Origin: Mariaggregatimicrobium sp964498785
GTDB taxonomy: Bacteria; Zhuqueibacterota; Zhuqueibacteria; Thermofontimicrobiales; Thiofontviventaceae
Reading direction: 5' to 3'
Length of the DNA: 17,599 nt
Assembly (NCBI GenBank): GCA_964498785.1
Contig: CAZCJL010000135.1
Coordinates: 1 to 17,599, forward strand
Position 1 is the stretch's first letter. Each line of letters starts with the position of its first letter. Position numbers and translations under genes: made by a program. The notes beneath the pieces were generated by a model that saw only the letters and a program-made list of their open reading frames with translations, searched no databases and was not told the origin of the DNA. Below are positions 8,790-16,033 of the stretch, piece by piece.

Positions 8790-8907
8790 GACGCCTGAAG
8801 ATACCTTAAAATTCAAAATTAAATGTGCAATCTAATTATAACCGACTATTTTATTATTAGTTGCAGTGCGAAACTTCTGTACGCCCCCTAACATACATTC
8901 AATTTAT

Positions 8908-8986
8908 GCCGAAATTATATTTTCATTTTAGAATTTGAGGTTAAAATTGATGTTTCGCTGCCGCAACGTTTGTAAATAATTTCGGC
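8908..8986. repeat. 11-bp perfect inverted repeat with 57-bp spacer
   Basis: GCCGAAATTAT (8908-8918) and ATAATTTCGGC (8976-8986) are exact inverted repeats. They could close a structured RNA on either strand or be paired binding sites. On the minus strand the element lies 340-420 bp upstream of the regulator gene. There is no other support for function. Confidence 0.35.
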
Positions 8987-9320
8987 TAAAAACTGTTACC
9001 CATATTGAACTTTTTAAAATCGTTTAAGTTAAGCCGCATTCAAATAGACTTCAAAATTACAAAGAGGAAAAATCTACAAATTTGTTACTTTAAAAAAAAT
9101 AATACAAAATCGAATTAATAAATGCAAGTCCTTTTTTGTTTACGTGTAAAAAAACAGATTTCTTCATCGAGAACCATAAAAGCGTTTTATGTTTGGCGAC
9201 TGTACGATAAATAATTTTAATTAAAGCAATTTATTAATAGTTGTGCAGCAATACTTTTTCTAAGTTTTCAACATTTTGGAAACGTTTGGCGTGTGAATTA
9301 TTAATTTGTTCTGTGAAAAG

Positions 9321-9340
9321 CCGACAATATTGTATAATAT
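9321..9340. promoter_or_regulatory. Candidate enhancer site 1 (near-palindromic 20-bp motif)
   Basis: CCGACAATATTGTWTRATAT occurs here and at 9537-9556 with 18 of 20 identical positions, and contains the perfect palindrome ACAATATTGT. It lies about 407 to 388 bp before the predicted sigma-54 start site. Sigma-54 activators usually bind upstream repeated sites, so this is a candidate; the protein that binds it is unknown. Confidence 0.45.
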
Positions 9341-9536
9341 AATAATACTCATACAAATTTGTCACAATAGCCGGGCGCATCATTAATTGAGTAATAAATA
9401 CAATCAGTTGCAGAATATCAAATCTATAAAAGTTTTATAAGTATATCAATTTGCGATTTTTTTTATTAATTCAATAGATGCTATTAAATATGTAATCCAT
9501 TAATTTAAAAAGCATTAGACCTGTCATACTATATTT

Positions 9537-9556
9537 CCGACAATATTGTTTGATAT
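9537..9556. promoter_or_regulatory. Candidate enhancer site 2 (near-palindromic 20-bp motif)
   Basis: Second copy of the 20-bp motif, about 191 to 172 bp upstream of the predicted start site, which is the usual distance for sigma-54 enhancer elements. The first 13 bases (CCGACAATATTGT) are identical to site 1, and the flanking ATAT is retained. Confidence 0.5.
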
Positions 9557-9701
9557 TTTTACTGTTCCTACATTTATGATGGTTATTTTTCACGATGATT
9601 ATCATATTTTAGAAAGCCGCATTATTAAATATTATCATTAATTATTGTTTTATAGTAGTTTAAAAATTTTATATTTTACAGACGCCAGATTTATTGATCT
9701 G

Positions 9702-9717
9702 TGGCACATCAATTGCA
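9702..9717 (+). promoter_or_regulatory. Sigma-54 (-24/-12) promoter for tRNA-Asn-glnA
   Basis: TGGCAC-N5-TTGCA (TGGCAC at 9702-9707, TTGCA at 9713-9717) matches the sigma-54 consensus at every conserved position, with the required 10 bp between the GG and GC pairs. Transcription should start near 9728. The next features on this strand are the tRNA (9744) and glnA (9908). Together with the adjacent sigma-54 activator gene, this indicates nitrogen-responsive expression. Confidence 0.85.
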
Positions 9718-9743
9718 AATTTGAAATCGAAAAAATATATCAT

Positions 9744-9816
9744 TGGGGTGTAGCATAGCTGGCAATGCGCCTGGCTGTTAACCAGGAGATCGAAGGTTCG
9801 AGTCCTTCCGCCCCAG
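9744..9816 (+). tRNA. tRNA-Asn (anticodon GTT)
   Basis: A full 73-nt cloverleaf. The acceptor stem is TGGGGTG/CGCCCCA with one G-T pair, the D stem GCAT/ATGC, and the anticodon stem CCTGG/CCAGG with loop CTGTTAA (anticodon GTT at 9777-9779). The variable loop is AGATC and the T arm GAAGG-TTCGAGT-CCTTC. The discriminator base is G, as expected for tRNA-Asn, and CCA is not encoded. It sits between the sigma-54 promoter and glnA, 91 bp before the glnA start, with no obvious terminator after it. Confidence 0.97.
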
Positions 9817-9907
9817 CACGTTTTTAAGCCTCGTTTTTTTAACATAATACGATTTAATCCCTGCCTCTATTAATTAATTCAGACTCTATCAGAAGGAGTA
9901 GTGTAAG

Positions 9908-11320
9908 ATGACATTCAAACAATTTTTTGATTTTGCAACGCAGCATGGTGCAAAAATGGTTGATCTTAAATTCACGGATATGCTGGGAACCTGGCAACAC
10001 TGCACTTTTCCTGTGGAAGCATGGGATGAAAAAACTTTCAATGAAGGTGTGGGGTTTGATGGTTCTTCCATAAGAGGCTGGCAGGGTATTCATAACTCTG
10101 ATATGCTGGCTGTGCCGGATGTGAGCACAACCCGTATGGATCCGTTTTTCAAAGTTCCGACGGTTAGTGTTATTGCGAATATCATCGATCCGATCACAAA
10201 GGAAAAATATTCCCGTGATCCCCGGTATATTGCAGTGAAAGGTGTTGAATACCTTAAGAAAACAGGCATTGCCGATGTCTGTTTTATCGGAACCGAGCCA
10301 GAGTTTTTTATCTTCGATGAAATTCGATTTGAACAAAAACAAAATACCGGTTTCTATCAAATAGATTCTGTTGAAGGCGCGTGGAATACCAATCGAATTG
10401 AAGAACCGAATTTAGGTTACAAACCAAGCTATAAAGGCGGTTATTTTCCGGTAAGTCCCACAGACACTTATCAGGACCTGCGAACAGAAATGTCACTCAA
10501 ACTCCAGGAATTGGGGATTGAAGTCGAAGCCCATCACCATGAAGTTGGTACCGGCGGACAGAGCGAGATCGACATGAAATTTACTGATCTGCTAAGAATG
10601 GCTGACCAGTTGATGTGGTATAAATACGTTGTCAAAAATGTGGCACGAAATGCAGGTAAAACAGTTACTTTTATGCCAAAGCCCATATTTGAAGATAATG
10701 GCAGCGGAATGCATATCCATTTTTCACTCTGGAATAACGGCACAAATCTATTTGCTGGTAACGGCTATGCAGGGCTGAGCGATATGACGATTCACGCAGT
10801 AGGCGGTTTGTTAAAACATGCGGCTTCTATTCTGGCGTTTGCAGCACCAACAACGAATTCCTATCGCCGTCTGGTTCCTGGTTTTGAAGCGCCGGTTAAT
10901 CTGGTCTTCTCACAGCGCAACAGGTCAGCGGCAGTGCGAATTCCGATGTATTCAGAAAATCCCAAAGCCAAACGATTTGAATTTCGCTGTCCCGATCCCT
11001 CATGCAACGGTTACCTCGTTTTCACAGCAATGCTAATGGCAGTGCTCGATGGAATTCAGAATAAAATTGATCCTGGCAAACCATTGGATCGGGACATTTA
11101 TGAAATGAGCAAGACAGAGCTGAAAAAATATGCAAAAGTACCTGCGTCGCTGGGCCGCGCTTTGAGAGCATTGGACAAAGACCATGATTACCTGACAGCA
11201 GGTGGTGTGTTCACCGAAGATCTCATCGAAAACTGGATCCGCTATAAATATGAATTTGAGCTTGAGCCGTTAGCATTGAGGCCGCATCCGTTTGAATTTC
11301 AGCTTTATTATGATAGCTAA
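9908..11320 (+). CDS. glnA: Glutamine synthetase, type I-beta
   Basis: A 470-residue dodecameric-type enzyme that joins ammonium to glutamate using ATP, giving glutamine. AGAAGGAG ends 9 nt before the ATG. Residue numbers match the E. coli enzyme closely: Asp51 in the GFDGSSIRGW loop, metal ligands Glu130 and Glu132 (EPEF), Glu212 and Glu220 (EVGTGGQSEID), and His269 (NGSGMHIH), followed by the RNRSAAVRIP and RFEFRCPD arginines. The I-beta insertion (about 135-175) is present. Tyr398 (RDIYEMS) aligns with the adenylylation tyrosine, so GlnE-type covalent control is likely if a GlnE exists. It follows tRNA-Asn and precedes gltBD, with the sigma-54 promoter upstream. Confidence 0.98.
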   Translation: MTFKQFFDFATQHGAKMVDLKFTDMLGTWQHCTFPVEAWDEKTFNEGVGFDGSSIRGWQGIHNSDMLAVPDVSTTRMDPFFKVPTVSVIANIIDPITKEKYSRDPRYIAVKGVEYLKKTGIADVCFIGTEPEFFIFDEIRFEQKQNTGFYQIDSVEGAWNTNRIEEPNLGYKPSYKGGYFPVSPTDTYQDLRTEMSLKLQELGIEVEAHHHEVGTGGQSEIDMKFTDLLRMADQLMWYKYVVKNVARNAGKTVTFMPKPIFEDNGSGMHIHFSLWNNGTNLFAGNGYAGLSDMTIHAVGGLLKHAASILAFAAPTTNSYRRLVPGFEAPVNLVFSQRNRSAAVRIPMYSENPKAKRFEFRCPDPSCNGYLVFTAMLMAVLDGIQNKIDPGKPLDRDIYEMSKTELKKYAKVPASLGRALRALDKDHDYLTAGGVFTEDLIENWIRYKYEFELEPLALRPHPFEFQLYYDS

Positions 11321-11350
11321 TTTTCTCCATATACGTTAAACGACAAACTC

Positions 11351-11431
11351 AAAAATGCATCTGACGAGTTTCCAATATAATGGGTTTGGTATTGAAGGCT
11401 TCTTGATTACTTGCAGGTGCATTTTTGTATT
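11351..11431 (+). terminator. Hairpin with T-tract between glnA and gltB (terminator or attenuator)
   Basis: AAAAATGCATCTG (11351-11363) pairs with CAGGTGCATTTTT (11414-11426), 13 pairs including one G-U, closed by a 50-nt loop and followed by GTATTTTT. The loop has a small internal stem, CAATA/TATTG. It could act as a partial terminator that lowers gltBD relative to glnA, or as a regulated leader. The TTG at 11411, which would extend gltB upstream, lies in this stem. TTGATT (11403) with TGTATT (11426) could be a weak secondary promoter. Confidence 0.5.
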
Positions 11432-11458
11432 TTTATGATTTCAATAATTTATTTTAAA

Positions 11459-14400
11459 ATGAAAAAAATCGGTTCACATATATGTACTAATGCCGGATTT
11501 CCCACTGCCCAGGGACTTTATGATCCGCGATTTGAGCATGATAGCTGCGGAGTTGGTTTTGTGGCTAATATCGAAGGATTTCCTCAACATGAAATCGTTG
11601 AACACGGAATTCAGGTTTTAATGAACCTGGAACATCGCGGTGCAATTGGTGGTGATAAAGCCACCAGTGATGGCGCCGGCGTACTCGTTCAAATTCCGCA
11701 TACCTTTTTCAAAGAGGAGTGCCCAGAAATTGACTTCGTAAGCCCGGGGCATTACGCCGTAGCGATGGTATTTTTACCGTCTGATCCTAAATTAGCGGAA
11801 CGTTGCATACGGACAATAAAATCCGTGATTAAACAGGAAGGCTGTAAACTTCTTGGTCAACGGAATATTCCGGTGGACCATGAACAATTGGGCGAATTGG
11901 CGCGGTTCACTGAACCGAAAAGCATTCAATTATTTATCGGCCGGGGTAAAATTTCTCTGGAACATTTTGAGCGAAAGCTATACATGATCCGGCGATTGGT
12001 TGAAAAAGAGGCGCTCAACTGGAAAAATGTTGATACCAGCCAATTTTACATTGTAAGTATGTCGAGCTACACAATTATTTACAAAGGATTGCTTACCGGC
12101 ACGCAGTTGCCGCGATACTATCCGGACCTCGATGATATTCGTTTTAGTAGTGCGTTTGCCCTTGTTCACCAGCGATATAGCACCAATACGCTACCGACCT
12201 GGAATTTGGCCCAGCCATTTCGAATGGTGGCCCATAACGGCGAGATCAATACCATTCGCGGCAATATCCACCGCATGAGAGCACGGGAAGCGATTATGCA
12301 ATCCGATCTGTTTGGGGAAGACCTTGAAAAAATTAAGCCGGTCATTATCGAAGGTGGAAGTGATTCGGCGATTTTCGATAATGCATTGGAATTATTAGTC
12401 ATGGCAGGACGCTCGCTCCCTCATTCCATGATGATGATGGTACCGGAGGCATACGACAGCAGAATTCATATGAGTGAAGATAAACGAGCATTTTATGAAT
12501 TTCATTCCGCTATTATGGAACCATGGGATGGGCCGGCAGCACTGGTTTTCACGGACGGACGCTATATTGGCGCAACTCTCGACCGGAACGGCCTGCGTCC
12601 TGCACGATATACGATCACTCAAGACGGACTCATTATTCTGGCGTCTGAAACAGGCGTCCTGGATATTCCCGCCGTGCAAATCAGAAGCCGGGGGCGACTT
12701 CAGCCTGGTAAAATGTTTTTAGTCGATTTAAACCAAAATCGGATTGTTCCTGATAATGAAATAAAAGCAAAAATCTCTCGCCAGCGACCGTATCGAAGAT
12801 GGGTTAACGATAAGAGGATAGACCTGCGCGGCTTATTTATGCCGTCGCATATACCTGCGATTGAACCGGATCTCCTTTTACGGAAACAGCACGCATTCGG
12901 ATACTCAAGCGAAGAATTGAATATGGTAATCGGGCCGATGGCTTCCAGAGGTCAGGAAGCTGTGGGTTCCATGGGAAACGATGCGGCGCTGGCAGTGCTT
13001 TCGGATAGACCGCAATTGCTATTTAATTATTTCAAACAACTATTTGCACAGGTGACTAATCCGCCAATTGATCCGTTGCGCGAAGAACTGGTCATGTCGT
13101 TGGAAAGTTTTTTAGGTAAAGAAAATAATTTTTTGGAAGAGACTCCTGAGCAATACTGCGGTTTGAAATTGCATCATCCCATTCTTTCTATCCGGGATAT
13201 GACACGAATCCGAGAGGCCAATAATCCGGATATTACTGTTGCTGATATTGATATTATTTTTCCGATAGATGACGGACCAGACGCCCTTGAAAAATCGATG
13301 GAATGCGTCTTTCAACAGGCCAAACAGCACATTGCCAAGGGTTCAAATCTCATCATTTTAACAGATATAAATATCGATCAAAATCATGCGCCAATCCCGG
13401 CTTTACTGGCAGCAGCAGGCTTGCATCATTTTTTGATGCGACAGGGTCTGCGGAATTCCGTCGGCATTATTGTGGAAACCGGTGAAGCCAGGGAAGTGAT
13501 CCATTTTGCCTTGCTGATCGGCTATGGCGCGGATGCAATTTGTCCCGATTTAGCCTTTCAAACCGTGCGCATGATGGCTGAAAATGATCTTCTGGAAAAA
13601 CAACTGACTCCGGAAGAAGCCATGGATCAATATATCACTGCGGTTAAAAAAGGACTATTGAAAACATTCAGTCGTATGGGAATTTCTACGGTGCATAGTT
13701 TCTTTGGTTCACAAATTTTTGAAGCCATCGGCCTTAATCAGAAAATGATTAATAAATACTTTTCCGGCACTCCGTCAAGAATCGGTGGCATTGGATTACG
13801 CGAAATTGGCTCTGAGATTTTAAACAGATATCATCGTGGTTTTCCTGCGTCAGGGAGCCCTGAAAAATTGCTGGATGTCGGTGGCGCCTATCATGTACGG
13901 ATTAATGGCGAAAAACATCTCTGGAGTCCGGAAGCTATTCATAAATTACAATTAGCGACTCGAACAAATGATTATCGCGTTTTTAAAGAATACACCCAAT
14001 TAATCAATGATCAATCCAAAGAACGGGCGACATTACGAAGTTTATTTGAATTTAAACCCCAAAAATCCATTGCTATCGATGACGTGGAATCAGTGGATTC
14101 CATTGTCACCCGATTTGCATCGGCAGCCATGTCTTTTGGTTCAATCAGTCGGGAAGCTCATGAAACCATTGCTATTGCGATGAACCGGTTAGGCGCACAA
14201 AGCAATTCAGGGGAAGGCGGTGAAGATCCGATCCGGTATATTCGGTTGCCAAACGGAGACAGCAAACGATCTGCTATCAAGCAGGTGGCGTCTGGACGAT
14301 TTGGCGTGACTACCGAGTACCTGGTGAACGCGGATGAGCTTCAGATTAAAATGGCGCAGGGGGCAAAACCCGGAGAAGGCGGACAGCTTCCGGGACATAA

Positions 14401-16033
14401 AGTGAGTGAAGAAATCGCACGGGTACGACATACCACACCAGGCGTTACACTTATTTCGCCACCACCGCATCATGACATTTATTCTATCGAAGATTTGGCA
14501 CAACTCATTTTCGATCTGCGGATGGTAAATCCACAGGCAGTAGTTTCCGTAAAGCTGGTTTCGGAAATCGGAGTAGGAACCATTGCTTCGGGAGTTGCCA
14601 AAGCCAAGGCTGATAAAGTCATCATTTCCGGCCATGATGGCGGAACCGGAGCGTCGCCGTTGACAGCAATCAAACATGCGGGCCTGCCCTGGGAACTGGG
14701 ACTGGCGGAAACACAGCAATCACTTATAGCCAACCGTCTGCGGGACAGAATTCGCGTTCAGGTAGACGGTCAATTAAAAACCGGTCGCGACCTGGCAATT
14801 GCCGCGCTGATGGGCGCTCAAGAATTCGGATTCGGGACGTCTATTCTCATCACGCTGGGCTGCGTCATGATGCGAAAATGTCATCTGAATACCTGTCCCG
14901 TGGGAGTTGCCACGCAAAATGCAACACTGCGATCACGCTTTACCGGAAAAGCTGAATATGTGGAACGATTTCTTCGGTTCATTGCGCAAGACCTGCGCGA
15001 AATTATGGCTGAAATCGGTTTTAAAACGATCGACGAAATGATTGGGAAAATCGATGTACTTAATTTTCATCCGGCGATTGATCATTGGAAAGCAGGGACT
15101 CTCGATTTGACGCCGTTGCTTCACCAAATTGAGAATATCAATTCAGACATCTGTCGCACTGTACGAAAGCAGGGACATTGCGTAGCGAATACACTGGATT
15201 ATCAATTAATCAAACGCTGTAAACCAGCGCTGGAAAAGGAAGAGCCCCTGTCCGTTGAAATGCCCATTCGAAATACAAACAGAACTGTCGGAGCAATGTT
15301 GAGCGGTAAAATCGCTGCGCGCTATGGTAATGCAGGCTTACCTGAAGATACAATTAATCTTTGTTTCAAAGGATCGGCAGGACAAAGTCTTGGGGCATTT
15401 CTGGCAGAAGGGGTAAGCATAACGGTTGAAGGCGATACCAACGATTATGTCGGAAAAGGAATGTCCGGCGGGAGAATTGTGCTGATTCCTCCGCGCAACT
15501 CTAACTTTATGCCGCATGAAAACGTAATCGCGGGAAATTGTCTGCTATATGGTGCAACCGGCGGTGAGATTTATATTAATGGCACGGTGGGTGAGCGATT
15601 TGCCGTTCGGAACAGCGGAGTTAATGCCGTGGTAGAGGGTTTGGGAGACCATGGCTGTGAATATATGACCGGCGGTGTGGTAACAGTTATTGGCTCCACC
15701 GGAAAAAATTTCGCAGCCGGAATGAGCGGCGGTATTGCTTATGTGTATGATAGCACTGAATTATTTGATACAAAATGTAATTTGGATATGGTTGATCTGG
15801 AAACGGTGTGGAATCGGGAAGACCGGATTCGCCTGAGGAAGATGCTCGAAAACCACTATCGTTATACACGCAGTTCGCAAGCAAAAATGATCCTGGATAA
15901 TTGGGAAGCCAATTTACCGCTTTTTGTAAAAGTAATGCCAATTGATTATCGAAAAGTATTGGAACGAATGCGAATGGACGAATCTGTGGCACGGGAAAAT
16001 GTTGCCGCCACAGAGGAGGTTTTTGATGCCTAG
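11459..16033 (+). CDS. gltB: Glutamate synthase (NADPH), large subunit
   Basis: A 1524-residue GOGAT alpha subunit: it hydrolyses glutamine and transfers the ammonia to 2-oxoglutarate, making glutamate. I choose ATG 11459; a reading from TTG 11411 would add 16 hydrophobic residues from the hairpin region. No clear Shine-Dalgarno precedes either. A propeptide of 29 residues precedes the amidotransferase nucleophile Cys30 (DSCGVGF), expected to become the mature N-terminus. The class II amidotransferase spans about 30-430 and the central domain about 480-790. The FMN/synthase domain (about 820-1200) has ISGHDGGTGASPL (1055-1067), and the 3Fe-4S cysteines are 1135, 1141 and 1146. The C-terminal GXGXG beta-helix (about 1270-1450) includes GAMLSGKIAARYG and GDTNDYVGKGMSGG. 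Length is normal for the family. It overlaps gltD. Confidence 0.97.
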   Translation: MKKIGSHICTNAGFPTAQGLYDPRFEHDSCGVGFVANIEGFPQHEIVEHGIQVLMNLEHRGAIGGDKATSDGAGVLVQIPHTFFKEECPEIDFVSPGHYAVAMVFLPSDPKLAERCIRTIKSVIKQEGCKLLGQRNIPVDHEQLGELARFTEPKSIQLFIGRGKISLEHFERKLYMIRRLVEKEALNWKNVDTSQFYIVSMSSYTIIYKGLLTGTQLPRYYPDLDDIRFSSAFALVHQRYSTNTLPTWNLAQPFRMVAHNGEINTIRGNIHRMRAREAIMQSDLFGEDLEKIKPVIIEGGSDSAIFDNALELLVMAGRSLPHSMMMMVPEAYDSRIHMSEDKRAFYEFHSAIMEPWDGPAALVFTDGRYIGATLDRNGLRPARYTITQDGLIILASETGVLDIPAVQIRSRGRLQPGKMFLVDLNQNRIVPDNEIKAKISRQRPYRRWVNDKRIDLRGLFMPSHIPAIEPDLLLRKQHAFGYSSEELNMVIGPMASRGQEAVGSMGNDAALAVLSDRPQLLFNYFKQLFAQVTNPPIDPLREELVMSLESFLGKENNFLEETPEQYCGLKLHHPILSIRDMTRIREANNPDITVADIDIIFPIDDGPDALEKSMECVFQQAKQHIAKGSNLIILTDINIDQNHAPIPALLAAAGLHHFLMRQGLRNSVGIIVETGEAREVIHFALLIGYGADAICPDLAFQTVRMMAENDLLEKQLTPEEAMDQYITAVKKGLLKTFSRMGISTVHSFFGSQIFEAIGLNQKMINKYFSGTPSRIGGIGLREIGSEILNRYHRGFPASGSPEKLLDVGGAYHVRINGEKHLWSPEAIHKLQLATRTNDYRVFKEYTQLINDQSKERATLRSLFEFKPQKSIAIDDVESVDSIVTRFASAAMSFGSISREAHETIAIAMNRLGAQSNSGEGGEDPIRYIRLPNGDSKRSAIKQVASGRFGVTTEYLVNADELQIKMAQGAKPGEGGQLPGHKVSEEIARVRHTTPGVTLISPPPHHDIYSIEDLAQLIFDLRMVNPQAVVSVKLVSEIGVGTIASGVAKAKADKVIISGHDGGTGASPLTAIKHAGLPWELGLAETQQSLIANRLRDRIRVQVDGQLKTGRDLAIAALMGAQEFGFGTSILITLGCVMMRKCHLNTCPVGVATQNATLRSRFTGKAEYVERFLRFIAQDLREIMAEIGFKTIDEMIGKIDVLNFHPAIDHWKAGTLDLTPLLHQIENINSDICRTVRKQGHCVANTLDYQLIKRCKPALEKEEPLSVEMPIRNTNRTVGAMLSGKIAARYGNAGLPEDTINLCFKGSAGQSLGAFLAEGVSITVEGDTNDYVGKGMSGGRIVLIPPRNSNFMPHENVIAGNCLLYGATGGEIYINGTVGERFAVRNSGVNAVVEGLGDHGCEYMTGGVVTVIGSTGKNFAAGMSGGIAYVYDSTELFDTKCNLDMVDLETVWNREDRIRLRKMLENHYRYTRSSQAKMILDNWEANLPLFVKVMPIDYRKVLERMRMDESVARENVAATEEVFDA
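16013..16020 (+). promoter_or_regulatory. Ribosome binding site of gltD, inside gltB
   Basis: GAGGAGGT is a near-complete Shine-Dalgarno sequence 5 nt before ATG 16026, encoding Glu-Glu-Val at the end of gltB. It fixes the gltD start and shows that gltB and gltD are coupled through an 8-nt overlap, which suits a 1:1 enzyme complex. Confidence 0.85.

Larger units (their letters stand above)
8567..9701. other. 1.1-kb A+T-rich control region between the regulator and the tRNA/glnA locus
   Basis: No ORF of note on either strand. It contains the second 45-bp dispersed repeat (8745-8789), an 11-bp inverted repeat pair (8908-8918/8976-8986), four ACAAWWTTGT palindromes (9076, 9324, 9353, 9540), a 20-bp imperfect direct repeat (9321 and 9537) and the palindrome ATGATTATCAT (9595-9605). 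It must hold the promoter of the minus-strand regulator, but I cannot place it. Confidence 0.65.

Noticed and set aside
8576..9701. CRISPR array or phage/IS remnant in the long gene-free region
   Set aside because: There are no regularly spaced repeats, no transposase fragments and no direct repeat of the tRNA 3' end that would mark an integration site.
9713..9741. TTGCAA and TATATC with 17-bp spacing as a vegetative promoter for tRNA-Asn
   Set aside because: Each box matches the consensus at only 4 of 6 positions, and transcription would start at about 9748, inside the tRNA.
9854..10360. 168-codon minus-strand open frame opposite the start of glnA
   Set aside because: It overlaps the clearly real glnA and its ribosome site, and shows no recognisable motif.
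15942..16025. 28-codon N-terminal extension of gltD
   Set aside because: It lies inside gltB, has no ribosome site, and GltD proteins begin near MPRHTGFLEF; GAGGAGGT fixes the start at 16026.
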